Assembly (NCBI GenBank): GCA_029216955.1
Contig: JANAVB010010791.1
Coordinates: forward strand, 4,112,833 to 4,176,832
Length of the DNA stretch: 64,000 bases
Direction: 5' to 3'
Origin: Iris pallida
Taxonomy: Eukaryota > Streptophyta > Magnoliopsida > Asparagales > Iridaceae
Part shown: piece after piece, positions 36,121 to 48,060 of the stretch
Layout: each line of letters opens with the position of its first letter
Numbering within the stretch: the stretch's first letter is position 1
Made by a program: the position numbers and the translations under genes
The notes under the pieces: generated by a model
What the model saw: the letters and a program-made list of their open reading frames with translations, nothing else
The model's database searches: none
What the model was told of the DNA's origin: nothing

Positions 36121-36881
36121 CTGGTTATCTGAATAGTCCCATGGTTATCTCATCGTATATTATCCTGTCATGCTTTTCCATATGTTCTGTCTTTTATTGA
36201 TTCGGTACAAGATTGTCTTTTATATTCACCTGACATGCTTTTCTTAAATTACTGTCTCTTATTAAGTAATTATATTCTTGTGCTAATTGCTGGTTTTAGT
36301 TCCTAAGTGAAGCCTCCTTTGTGGCACTTGTTCTTTCTGGGGTCTGACCCAGCTGGTTTTGTATGGCCAGATATCGGAGCAGCAGCAAAGGATCTACCTG
36401 CTTTCCAGCCAGATGGTGACCACTAGAGGAATCCTGGCAACGAGTGGGTTTCTTTTGTTCTCCCACTGTAATTGTACATTCTTTTGAGGCATTTAGCCGC
36501 CGAGCAAGTGTTAGCTCGTGTATATTTTACTTACTGTCTGCCTACCGGCTGTAACATGATTGGCAACTCGAGGTTGATCATGTATGACTTAACTCTTGCT
36601 AGTCCTTATATTTGTACGACTAGCTTCATGATCATCTGGATATATATTTGGGACGCCTTACAATTATATATTTGGTGGTCTGATATCTTGTAACTATTAC
36701 TAGTTGGTTGAGATTGAGACAATCGATAATTTATGACCTTAAGAGACTGATGGCTTGTAGATAAACCCTCACATATCTGGACACCATGACCGTATGGTGA
36801 GATGGATTCCATTTCATTATACGTAGCTGGCTATGTCTGCCCCCGCTCTCCAGTATTCTGGTTCTGGGGCGTGACACTTGT

Positions 36882-37411
36882 GATCTTTGTTTGAGCACAA
36901 ACTTCACATTTCTCTACCTTACCCCCATATTTGGAGATAAGTCCTAGACTAGACATTCTGTTTATTCGTTTACAATGAACGTGTCCTAGCCTTTCATGCC
37001 ATAACTCAAGAGTATAAGCAGAAGGAGTGATTTTATTAATTACATTGGACTGATTTACAAGCTGAATTTTGAACATTCCTTCGGTATAAAAAGCTTTCTT
37101 GAAATATGTTCCCTTGATAGACATCACCATCTGGCCAGCATTGATGTCCATCTTGAGGCCTACTTTGCAGAGTAGGCCTCCTGAGATCAGGTTCTTGGCG
37201 ATAGCAGGTACGTGCTTCACGCCTTGAAGCGTTAGAGACTTCCCCGAAGTCAGCTTCAACACCACCGTCCCGATCCCGAGCACTTCAGCTTGTGCCTGGT
37301 TCGCCATCATAACCACTTCAGAATAGGTGTATAGGTGGTGAACCATTCCTTACTGGAGCAGACATGGCAGGAGGCTCCAGTGTCTACCCACCAGTTAGAG
37401 TCAGTCCTTAC
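36882..37411 (-). pseudogene. Copia-2 protease and integrase zinc-finger region
   Basis: On the minus strand, the protease signature NWWVDTGASCHVC lies at about 37365-37400, just after the gag stop. The region continues with LTSGKSLTLQGVKHVPAIAKNLISGG. The GAG-pre-integrase block YTLELWHERLGHVHCKRI and KCEVCAQTK (HHCC finger) follows, ending at solo LTR 2. A stop or frameshift separates it from gag near 37408 and another break lies near 37346. Confidence 0.88.
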
Positions 37412-38322
37412 GCATCAACCTGCACAATCATAGCTACAATGTCAGTGATCATAGATGCCTTACTAGGCTCTCCTTGCTCTGATTGCTTGGTCTTTGCTTT
37501 GCACTCATTCTTAAAGTGGCCCTTCTTGCCACATTTGAAGCAAGGCATTTGAGACTTTGGCTTCTTTTTTTGATAGAAGTTTCCTTGACTTTTAGATTCA
37601 GGGTCCTTCTTCTTGCTGTGGGAAGCCGCCTGCTTTCCCCTTGGTTCCTTGGTATGAACTAGATTGGCGTTAGCTAATTGCTTGGACAGTGCATCCACCT
37701 TCAGTTGAGCCCGCATCTGGTCCTCAACATAGATTTCCTGCAAGAGATCTTCAAGGCTGATCTCAAGCTTCTTCCTATGCATGTTTGCATAGAACTTACT
37801 CCACCCAGCGGGAAGCTTTGAGACAATCCCTCTAACAACAAACTTGTCAGGGAGGGGCATCGCCTCGTCTTCCAACTTCTGTCGCAGCTTCAGAAATTCT
37901 TTTACCTGCGGCAGCATGGACTTCTCTTCCTCAAAGAGCCATTTGTGATATTTTTCAACCACAAATATCTTGCTCCTGTTCTTGTCTTCTTCGTAGAGTT
38001 TTTCCAGAGACTCCCATATGTCTCTGGCAATTGGTTTCTTACTGTAGGATTCTGCTAGGGAATCCTCCATAGCATTCAGGATAAGCAACCTACAAATGCT
38101 ATTCTCCCTTCTCCACTTGGCCTGAAGTTTAGTAGCTGCAGTGATTGCAGCAGCAGACCCAGTATCTGGAACAGTAGGTTCCCCTTCAAGCAGCACGTGA
38201 TCAACGTCTCTGAGTTGAAGAGTGAGATAAACCTTCCTCTTCCAGACTTGATAATGCTCTCCATCAAACTTTTTAAACTTACAGAAGTCAGTGTTGAGGA
38301 GTGAAGCATTAAAGTTTTCCAT
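37408..38322 (-). CDS. Copia-2 gag (304 codons, intact frame)
   Basis: An uninterrupted frame from MENFNASLLNTDFCKF to a stop at 37408, with the UBN2 gag domain (YQVWKRKVYLTLQL ... AKDIWESLEKLYEE-like, residues about 20-200). A Lys-rich region with a CCHC zinc knuckle (CFKCGKKGHFKNEC, residues about 265-278) follows. The start is supported by the domain beginning almost at residue 1. The ATG lies only 22 bases inside the LTR, an unusually short leader. Gag would form the particle and bind RNA. It is the longest intact retroelement gene in the window apart from LINE RT. Confidence 0.85.
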   Translation of the reverse strand: MENFNASLLNTDFCKFKKFDGEHYQVWKRKVYLTLQLRDVDHVLLEGEPTVPDTGSAAAITAATKLQAKWRRENSICRLLILNAMEDSLAESYSKKPIARDIWESLEKLYEEDKNRSKIFVVEKYHKWLFEEEKSMLPQVKEFLKLRQKLEDEAMPLPDKFVVRGIVSKLPAGWSKFYANMHRKKLEISLEDLLQEIYVEDQMRAQLKVDALSKQLANANLVHTKEPRGKQAASHSKKKDPESKSQGNFYQKKKPKSQMPCFKCGKKGHFKNECKAKTKQSEQGEPSKASMITDIVAMIVQVDA

Positions 38323-39346
38323 CGTAGCAATAAAGCTTTGAGATTTTTATTGCCGGGGCACAATTTTTCGATAGAAAACTGAGAAAATGAAACAATTGTA
38401 AAAATAATGTTTCAAATCAACACTTCAAAGAAGGTGATTCTGAATTACGAAAATCTAAAAAGATTTCGTAATCAACAACAATCGATCGTAGTACATCTAA
38501 AAAGAAGTTACAATCAGAATTACTGGCAGCAACGAAGAAGGTGACTGGCGAAAGATGGAAGATGGCCTGCTGGGGTGAATGATCACCGTTGCTCAAAGCT
38601 TTATTTGCCCTACACGAACAGCTTCCAGGAACCAGCAAGTTCGCTAGAGAACTTGGAACACTCCTGCCTTCTGACTACTCCGGACACGAACTCCAGTACA
38701 AAAGCAACACTGGTGCGATGCCTTTCCTCTCTCTCTCGAAGGCTACTGGAAGATCAGAACTATGTTAAAGAACACTTCTGAATACTCTGTTTACTTGTGC
38801 TAAAAAACACTCGTAAACTTTCTGTGGTGGCTTCTCTTTCGATTCTGTCATAAGCCTTGAGAGGGAGAGGATGCCTTATATAGGCCCTGCAACAACTGTT
38901 CGGTTGCCACAAAGTTAGGGACGTGGTAAAAACCACCCCGAACATGTAGCAACCGCCCAGAACATGCAAACGCACGTTCTGCTGCCAACTGCGCGCACCT
39001 TGCGCTCCTTGCACTCCGTGTACTTTGCTGTGCACACTGCACGCACCGCACGCATCGCGCACGCAGCGCAATCAGCGCAACCCGTGCAACCCAGCGCAAC
39101 CCAGCACAACCCAGCACAACCCGAGCAACCCGAGCAACCCGTGCAACCCAGCGTAACCTGGGCAGCGCAACTGAGCGCAACTAAAGCGCACTATACGCCT
39201 AGCGACGATGCTGACGTGCGAAGTGCGCCAACAAAATGCCACATTATGCCTCATGAGCCCGATCCGAGTCCGAGTCCGAGTCCGAGTCCGAGTCCGAGTC
39301 CGAGTCGCTAAGCCCCTACGGGGCTTAGCCCTATGAAAATAAATTT

Positions 39347-40348
39347 TGTAACACCCAGTTTTCCAAATGAGGGTAATTTTGAAATTTTGTAATTATAATT
39401 ATTATTTATTGATTATTATTTCATATTATGATTTTTGGTGATTTTTAATCATTTTTAAACTATTTAAAATTATGACTTGTGATTTTGATATTTTACTATT
39501 TTTGGTTTTAATTTCGAAGAATTCACCCCTAGTTTTCAGGAATAGGGGTATTTTTGTCATTTTATATTTTTGAAATATTTTTGAAATTTATTTTATTATT
39601 TTTGATATTGTTTTGGGATTATTTGAGTCGGGTTCGAATTTCAGCTCAATCCGACTTGAAACGGGGACCCGGGGAGTGTTGACTTTAGTGGATCCACACA
39701 TTAGTTAGCCATGGCCCACATGATAGAAATATTTAGTTAGAGGTTAGACTAATTATTATGGATAAGGTTAGTGTGATTAGAGACTTTAGAATGACTAATT
39801 TAGCCCCAACCAATTAGCCCTTTCCTAATACTAATAGAATATGTTAGTGGGGGCATTTTGGACCTTACCATAATAGGACAAATAGTCCCATATGGCCAGC
39901 CACTTTGGGAGAGGATAGGCTCAAGTTCATTTCATTATTCTCATCCACACTCTCTCTCTTGTTCTTCCCCCAATTTCTAGAGAGCAATCCCTAGCAATTT
40001 CTCCACCAAATCCTTCCATTTCGCCACCAAATTCTTCTTTCCTTCTCCATTCTAGCCAAGGAGGAAGCTACCCAAGTTTGGAAGGATTCAGAGCTCTTTC
40101 GTGTCCTTTTGGAATCTCTACGTGTCGGTGTCGCTCCGGGAAGGCTTTTCTTCGATTCGATCTACCGGGAGGTATAAATCCATTCTCCTTTTCATTTCCT
40201 CATGCATATAGGTCTATTTTGAACCCATATGAATGACCCCCATGGTTGTATCTCCATTTCGTGTCCATTTCGTGTCCATTTGGAGGTCATAGGAGTGTCC
40301 TTTGTGTGTGATTGTGTCCTAGTAGAAAAAACCCCTATTTTGGACACT

Positions 40349-40405
<57 letters not shown>

Positions 40406-41784
40406 TGTGTGTGGTTAGATGGTTATAGAGTGGATTGATCTTAGTTAGGATGGTTAGAATGAGTTTCATTTGGATACCTATGTTTGTATCCAAGTATCTT
40501 GGCCTATATGTGTTCTTTTGTCAAATCCGTCATAATTTTTATCCACGTTTTTATTAACCAAAGCAACTTAGAAATATCATAACTTTTAGCTTAGAACTCC
40601 GATTTATCTTCCATTTTTTTAAAGAACCGTATCGAAGTTAGCTTTCCAAATATATATTTTAATAAGCCAAATTCTTTCTGTAACTTTCTGTAGAATTATT
40701 TGAGTGTCAGCTGTACGAAAGACGAATGTGTTTCGGTATTTTCGCGATTTCGGGAGCTTCTGGACACGAAAATGCGATCCGTTTAAAATTTTGGAAAGCT
40801 AACACAAAGAGGTACAACATACTTTAATCTTAGAATTTAATGAATGCCCAATTGGTACAGTATTGGTTTTAAGTAGAAGAGTGACTATACGATATATGCA
40901 TTTGTGTAACCTATGAGCCTATGTAGTATGGATATTAAATGAATATAGAGTATGTAATGCATGATATGTTAGATGAATAAAATGATATATATATGATATA
41001 TATCTCTTTACATTAATTTATATATATGGTTGAATGCAAGCATGTAGGAATGCTATTAATATAATGCATATAAGCAATGCATGAATGAAAGAATGATATA
41101 CAATGTATGCATGAAAGTATATAATGAATGCTAGATATGAATGCAAGATATATGTAATGATAGATATGAATGCATAATGTATAAATATTGTAATACAATA
41201 TAATGATAACATGTATGGTAATGTAGAGTATATGATGCAAGCATGAATGAATGGAGAAAATACATGTATATAGGTAATATAGAATGTAATATATGAAAGG
41301 AATGAATGATAATATATAATATGATATATAGGTAATGCAAAGTATGAAATATATGATGTGTGTATGTTTGTATGTCTCTATGTTAATAATGAAGATATGA
41401 ATATACAATGTATGCATATGTATAAAACATGTAGGTAATGCATAGATGCATGAATGAAATGAATGTTTACAATATGTTAATATAAATACAAGTATCTAAT
41501 ATACATGAATAAAGTATAATATAATACAAGTATACATGTATGTATCATGTAAATATAATATACATGATATGTATGTATGCATGTATACAAGGTAAGTATG
41601 TATGTATGTATTTCTATAAATTGAGTTAACCTATAACCTTTTACACACATGCATTCATACACCCTTTGACATCATGTATCCCATGTCATATACACCTACT
41701 TATACTAAATTTTAGAACATTAACACATATCCTTTCACACACATGTCAAACACACACATACTCACTTACTCTTTTACCTCTCTT

Positions 41785-41828
<44 letters not shown>

Positions 41829-43196
41829 ATATATATATATGTGCCTATATATAGCTTTCCTATATATCTATGTATAAAATGCGAATGTGAATAATTTATA
41901 TATATGACTAAGTTTGTGTGCCTTGTTAGCTTATGGTTTAGTTTGTGCTCGGTTTAGCAAGTGACTTAGGCTATGAGTTTATAGCTATCTTAGATACTTG
42001 ATTTGCATATACTTAGTTTGTTTAGGCCTATAATAACTTGTTTGACCTAATTTAGACTTGTTAGACCTAGTTTGACCATAGTTGACCTAGGTTTGACTTT
42101 CAGGGTTGACCAAGTTGACCAAGAGTTGACTTTGGTCTAGATTGACCTAGAATCATGTAGAATGCATAGTAAAACTTCATATTGTCATTTTGGACTTGTT
42201 GTGACTTGTGCTCTTCTGATTAGGAGCCAGACACCTCTCATCGGACAGTATTTACTTTGGACATTCAGACATCAGACGAGTATATTCTCTGATAGTTCTC
42301 TCATTTAATTGTCAATTACTGTACTTCAGTTATAGTTAGTTTTATGTGATTCTCTGTTACAACACGTATGAATATATCTGGATTTATGTATGCGACACAC
42401 ATACCATACTTATCTGGCCTCTATTACTGGAATTACTGGAATCATTCCGGAATCTATTTCTGGAATCATATTTTGGCTGGACTCATCTTGATTCTCATGT
42501 CGTATTCTGGATTCACTTGTACTTGCTGGGCGGAGAAATACTTGAGTAAGACATGTAGACATACCCCAATCTGGAATCTTCCAACTGGAATCTACTGGAA
42601 TGATAGCTATCTCACATCCGGCCAGGTGTGTGATGTGCCGTATTACCTACAGCCGTTTACATGTCGATCTCGGTATTTTAAAAAAACTGTTAGAGTATAG
42701 TCTGGACTCACCCTGGAATCTTTGATCACTGACTCGAATCATCTCATACCGGACTCATCTTGTACTGGAATCACCTGGTATCAAATTCATGTTGTCTGGA
42801 TTTACGTTGGTCTTACACTTGTTTATATTTACTGTCTGGACTTATATCATGTTACCCTGGTTCAGCTAGTTTCTATTTACAGCTTTATTGCCATGATTCT
42901 CCTCTTGTTTAGTTACTTACTTTCCTTGCACTATATCTGTCTTTCTTACCATCACCTGAACATAAACTGCCATGTTCATCAATACAACTGTCTATAACTG
43001 CTTTATAGTTATTTCAGTTGTATTGAGTTGTATTTATTCTATGGATTACTGTATTGAGCTTTGAGATTTTTGGGTTTGTGTATCTTAGACACTTAGACTT
43101 CTATCTGCTGTATCTCTTTTGGATTTCATGTTTTACCTATCTTTTATCTAGGGTGCCCACGTCTCGTGTCCTTACTCTAGGGTGCGGGTCGTGACA
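39347..43196. mobile_element. Solo LTR 1 (3850 bp), related to the Gypsy-1 LTR
   Basis: The LTR runs TGTAACACCCAGTTTTCC ... GGGTGCGGGTCGTGACA with perfect target duplication AATTT (39342-39346 and 43197-43201). Its end is identical in type to the Gypsy-1 LTR end, and its first part shares the GGGTTCGAATTTCA then TCAATCCGACTTG block, the splice-donor-like GGGAG|GTATAA (40169-40177) and a TA tract (40357-40400). The start is partly duplicated: a second LTR-start-like block CACCCCTAGTTTTCAGGAAT occurs at about 39523. No genes. Confidence 0.93.
42040..42152. promoter_or_regulatory. TTGAC cluster in solo LTR 1
   Basis: Eight TTGAC cores (TTGACC or TTGACT) in about 112 bases, all on the plus strand. 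Its position toward the 3' part of the LTR parallels the larger array in the Gypsy-1 LTR. Binding by WRKY factors is inferred only. Confidence 0.55.
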
Positions 43197-44904
43197 AATT
43201 TTCCAAGAGCAAAAAGCATGAATGCTTTTATTGTTGATTTTAGCCTTTTTTCCATTAGAAAAATAACCCCACATGGCAAACCCATGTTCACCTCCACACC
43301 ACATGTGCATCTCCAATAATAGCAAAGCTAATATATAGAGATACAAACTCTTTGGCCTATCCGATGTGGGACTAAAGTTTCTAATGGAAAGGCCAAAACT
43401 CCAACAATTAATTTACTTATTGGTTGTTCTGTTCTTTGTGATGTTGTTGTGATTAGGGATTCCTGTTGAGAGAAAGATCATCTCATACCTGACCGAGTTG
43501 TTTGATTCCAAGAATAGGTTAGAACCTTCTTGAATTGTGAGTATTGGATCTTCAATTCTTCTTTTGAAACTATTGTTCCTAAGAATTTCGAATAAACTTT
43601 TGTCAAGAAGGTCTTGATACACCCTTGCTGATTTGCTTCCCAACTGTTTGATTGATGGACTGAATCAGGACAGTACCAGTATTAGACGCAAGGAACTGTG
43701 TCTAATTTTTGGAGCGTATCCATGCATCAATTTCTGGATTCTCCTCTTTAGGTGCTGCCCGATCCTTCTAAATGTCATGAATTTTAATTTGAATTGAATG
43801 CGTATGGTACTGGCCAGGCCACGATCGAGTCTTGATAGGATGGTCCGTGTTTGTGTGTGTGTCCAGCATTGTTCGTGTCCATGCTGTGTGTGATCGATGA
43901 AGAAGTCGTGTGCAGGAGGTCTTCTAAATTGTAGTCGAAAATGGCAAATTTTCTTTTTATTGTTTGAGTTTCGATTTGGTTGTATATTCTTTTATTGGCT
44001 CTGTATATTCTTTCTGAATTTTTTTGAACTACAATGTGGAAAAAGAATAGCCGTTGGGTTCAAAGGTGTTCACTGTGGTCTTTGCTGAGCTTAGCTTATG
44101 CAATTTTAGATTTTATTAACCTGTTGATTGGACTTTGGATAGTTGAATTCAATTGATAACTGAATATTAAATTGAATTAGTCCAATCAAATAGTATAATT
44201 GTGGACCTGTGTGTATTGCTAAGCCTGGCAGGGCCAAGAATGGGTTTTAGTCTGGGCTGGTATTGCGGACTGTGTTTTAATGTAATCTCGTTGGGTTGGG
44301 CTTACTGGTATACTGAAGTGCCTTTAATGGAAAGGATGTTCAAATGGCATGAATTGGGCCTTTATAATTTCTGGGGGACTAGTTGCTGACTTAGGCTATG
44401 GTGATGTTGAGTACTGTTAAACTTGAATATGTTGAAGACCTTCGGATTCAGTGTAGTAATGGTACTTTGAATATTGTTGGGTTAGTCTATGTGTGGTTGC
44501 TAGGCTAACTAAGCAATATATTCCTAAGTGCATACTGTGACCTACCCTATGGTTAGTTGTTGAGTTGACTACTTGAACTGGACTTGAGAAAGCATACTAG
44601 TAAAGGAAAGGGTACTGTTGTTGTACTACCATCAGTATCTTTTCTTTTGACACTATTTTCCAGTTTGATAAGTTGCTAATTAATAATTTTAGAAAGCATA
44701 TTTTGATCAATGTTTCCAAGTTCTTTTGTAAAAATCCTAGTATAATATTTTACTATAATCTAATGATAGAAGTAGGTAATAACTAATAATCCAGATGGAT
44801 AGATATAATATATTGTAATGATTTAGTTATAATGATTTAGTTAGACAATTTACTAGAATATTTTATAATTAGTTATGGATAGCAAATAATATAATATATT
44901 ATTT

Positions 44905-44948
<44 letters not shown>

Positions 44949-45909
44949 AATATATATATATATTTATATATATATATATATATATATCTATATATATATA
45001 TATATAGTTAGCTAGTTCTAACTAATGATCGTTGATTAAACCTAACCAACTTGCACCCAATCCGGTGGACTTACGGTTTGTTCATTTACTTCATGTCTTG
45101 TACTTTCATCTTGGACACGATGTTACACGATATAGACTTATGCTTTGTTCATGTTTCTTGTACCTTACTTGTGTATGGGGAGAAAAAATACACAGATGTG
45201 TGACCAAATCCAAAACAAATTCATGTGAATAGCTTAGGCCTCACCCCGTGCATGCAGGACCTAATCCGTACCATTATTCATATATCCTGTACCCTGTGCT
45301 ACCTATGCCGATCACACATTCTGGATGTATTGCGATATATTGCATATGTTAGGTTTCTTGTACATTTATGTTCAGGTTTCAGTTCATGTACTTCATTTCC
45401 TGTATTTACTTTCAGCACTTCATGTTATTATTTCCTGTATTTTATATCTCATGTACCCTAGGCTCATTTCCATCTCATGTTGTACTTGTTCATTACCTTA
45501 GATGTACTTTGCTCCGTTCTTGACTGGATATGTTGCAGGTGTACTCGAGGACATCGTTCCACCTTTTGGGCCAAAGCCCAGGATGTTAGATGAGCAGGAT
45601 GGAGCCATGATTTAGGGTTAGAGGCTACATATTTAGATTTGCTTAGTTTTATTTCTAGATATTGTGTTGAGATTTCATAGTTGTATTTATTCTGGTTACC
45701 GAATTTGTCTCCGGTATTCATATTTCTTAAATGTATTATATAACTTGTGGATTGTGGTGATCATTTCTGGGACGGTTATAGATGATGTAATGTTTTATTA
45801 TCTACTGCATTGGAGTTTCCTTAGAATTGTACAGCTTACTTCATTGTGTCTATCAACGAAGGCTGGGCGTGTCCGACATGTACCTGACTTTCGGGAGCGA
45901 ATCGTGACA

Positions 45910-46800
45910 CTCACAGATGAAGAGTTGAGACTACGTGTGTGCCAATACTGACGCGTACTCTTTAGATGATGTAATCCCTCGGGATAAAATTTTGCATTTC
46001 ATTAATAGGAAGTTGTCTTTGAATTACTCTTGTGCGCATTGGAACACTAGGTATTTCTTAGACAACGTTCTATATATGTTACAAACACAAGTAACAACCG
46101 CTAGTCATGTAAGCCGAGTTGTCCCTCCTCAAGCTACCCACTTCTTGGTTCCAGCAAAGAAGAAGGAGAGGAACTCATCATTTTCGGTCGATTGGAGCAT
46201 CCTCAGCGGCTGGCTCCGGCAGAACCAGAACCCGATAACGGTAAGATGCAACTCTACCGTTACACCACTCAAGCCAAACACCTTATCCAGAAAATGGGCT
46301 ATGACTTGAACAACAACAGAGGACTGAACTATGGCAAAGGTGGACGCCTTCCCTTACGACTTCGTGCTCCAAAGGGAAAGTCCCAAAATTACTACCAACG
46401 CACTCGCCGGGGTTGGGTTACGTTACACCCATAAGAACTTCGGAGAGTTCAGAGCCGGAGGTCTTGATGCATTCACACACTTTCGACTCCTTAACCTGGG
46501 ACTCTGATACCAGTATCGGCCAACCCTTCAAGAAAATATTATCCGTCAATATGGTCTCTACAGATCCCCTAGTCGAGGAGGAAGACCAAATACTTGAATT
46601 CTTTGAAGATGAACCATGGGCTCAACGCCTAGGATCCCAATGGAATGGCACTTCGAACAGCGCGAACCTTCCACTGAAGATGAAGTCGTCCAGGTCGAGC
46701 TAGGAGATGAGGCTTCCCCAAAACCTATCTTCATCAGCAAAAGATTGACGGAAGAAGACAAGGAATCTCTGATACAGCTTATCCGAGAATAATTGATGTC
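45910..46800 (+). pseudogene. Gypsy-2 pol linker before RT
   Basis: Coding resumes with TDEELRL at the insertion point of solo LTR 3. Frame-broken pieces include ARLMRKMGYD-like sequence as HLIQKMGYDLNNNRGLNYGKGGR and PKGKSQNYYQRTRRG (46190-46430), a conserved Tat/Ogre block between protease and RT. An acidic stretch (EEEDQILEFFEDEP) follows. At least three frame changes occur before 46800. Confidence 0.75.
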
Positions 46801-48060
46801 TTTGCTTGGAGCTATAAGGACATGTCGGGTCTAGACCCTAAGTCGTCATGCACCGTCTCAACATCTTATCCGACGCTAAGCTGGTTAAACAGTAATAGCG
46901 TTGTTTTCGCCCTAACGTTATGGATGATATTGAGAAAGAAGTCGACAAATTCACAGAGAGTGGCTTCATTCGCGAAGACAAACACCCGAATTGGGTGGCC
47001 AATATTGTCCCAATCATGAAGAAGAACGAAAAAATTTGGGTCTGCATAGACTTCAGGGATCTCAACTCGGCATGTCCAAAAGATGAGTTTCCCCTCCCGA
47101 TCACTGACGTGATGATCGACAATACGTGTGGCTTCGAGTGCATGTCCTTCATGAATGGTTTCTCAGGCTACAACCAGATCAAAATGTTCTCCGAAGACGA
47201 GAAGCATACTTCATTCCGAACTCCCAAAGGGGTATACTGTTACACAGTGATGCCCTTCGGGTTAAAGAATGCGGAAGCAACATACCAGCGGGTTATGAGC
47301 ACCATATTCCGCAAATACCTTCGAAAGACGGTAGAATATTACGTTGATGATATATCGTCAAGAGCAAAAAGAAATCCAGTCATTTGGTTGACCTAAGGAT
47401 GGTATTCAACTTAATGTGGACTCATCGACTAAAGATGAACCCAACCAAGTCTTTCCTGGGAGTCTCCAGTGGAAAGTTCCTGGGCTTCATTGTCACAGTC
47501 GAGGATATTCATATTGACCATGAGAAGACTAAGGCGATCTTGGACATGGCTCCCCCGAAGAATCTCTGTGAGCTTCTCGGCCTACAAGGACACCTGGCAT
47601 ACATCAGAAGATTCATAGCAAATCTCTCTGGTCGATGTCAACCCTTCACCAAATTGATGATCAAGAAAGTGGTTTCTTATGTATGGACCAAAGAATGCCA
47701 GAGCGCATTCGACGACATCAAGAAGTACTTCACTAGTCCTCCAATACTAGTAGCACCAGTCATGGGGAGACCTTTCCTGCTATACGTCCGTGCTATGGAC
47801 CATTCTCTCGGTGCTTTGCTAGCCCAGAAAAGCAATTATGGACACGAACAGGCAATCTACTATCTCAGCAGGACCATGATTGGGGCCGAGCATCGGTATA
47901 ATCCGATGGAGAAGGAGTGCCTTGTTCTACTCTTGCCATCCAGAAGATACGATATTACGTGGCCGGACAGACAACCAATGTCATTTCTCGAGTCAACCCC
48001 CTCAGGGTCCTCATGACCAAGCCCAGGGCCTTAAACTTGCGATTGGCCACATGGGCGATA
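46801..48060 (+). pseudogene. Gypsy-2 reverse transcriptase and RNase H
   Basis: RT motifs read SGLDPK, then DDIEKEVDKFTESGFIRE, CIDFRDLNSACPKDEFPLP, FMNGFSGYNQIKM and GLKNAEATYQRVM. The catalytic box is YVDDI (about 47341-47355), right before a one-base frameshift after which KSKKKSSHLVDL continues in another frame. RNase H follows with FLLYVRAMDHSLGALLAQ and YYLSRTMIGAEHRYNPMEKEC. The motifs are those of the non-chromodomain Tat/Ogre group. The copy is inactive as assembled. Confidence 0.9.

Larger units (their letters stand above)
33964..36876. mobile_element. Solo LTR 2 (gypsy-type, 2913 bp) in Copia-2 integrase
   Basis: The LTR runs TGTAGTGCCCTAAAATTTG ... GGTTCTGGGGCGTGACA with perfect target duplication CTTGT (33959-33963 and 36877-36881). 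It sits directly after the integrase zinc finger codons (KCEVCAQTK). Inside are an array of CCGCATG motifs, a three-copy repeat at about 35340-35480 (CCCGTCGTGGTGCACTC) and a conserved hairpin at 36082-36120. Open frames through the array are repeat artefacts. Confidence 0.93.
29113..43406 (-). mobile_element. Copia-2: full-length Ty1/copia element with two nested solo LTRs
   Basis: Minus-strand element with target duplication ATTAA (29108-29112 and 43407-43411). Its LTRs are 29113-30421 (3') and 38345-43406 (5', enlarged by solo LTR 1). Internal order on the minus strand is gag, protease, integrase (split by solo LTR 2), RT and RNase H. Net length without nested insertions is about 7.5 kb. 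The intact target duplication shows that it inserted as one unit into solo LTR 3. Confidence 0.93.
38345..43406 (-). repeat. Copia-2 5' LTR, enlarged by solo LTR 1
   Basis: LTR sequence occupies 38345-39346 and 43202-43406, split by solo LTR 1 and its target duplication. It matches 29113-30421 closely. It contains seven CGAGTC hexamers (39265-39306) and the CTAAGCCCC palindrome (39308-39328). The inner edge reads TTTTATTGCC, against TGTTATTGTC in the other LTR, so its terminal dinucleotide is mutated. The primer-binding site is degenerate: the minus strand after the LTR reads ATCTCAAAGC, partly like TATCAGAGC. Confidence 0.88.
28311..45909. mobile_element. Solo LTR 3 (gypsy-type) inside Gypsy-2, itself split by Copia-2
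   Basis: The LTR runs TGTAACCCCGCTTCCC (28311) ... GGAGCGAATCGTGACA (45909). Flanks are CTTAC (28306-28310) and CTCAC (45910-45914), one mismatch in five, as expected for a decayed target duplication. Removing Copia-2 (29113-43406) leaves about 3.3 kb. The left half has a TATAAAG box near 28629; the right half (43412-45909) has a TA tract at 44911-45006 and no gene. No internal domains of its own are present, so it is a solo LTR from unequal recombination. Confidence 0.8.

Noticed and set aside
41013..41662. Ile/Tyr/His-rich minus-strand frames
   Set aside because: AT-rich, ATG/CAT-rich low-complexity sequence within solo LTR 1. No domain, and several overlapping frames look alike.
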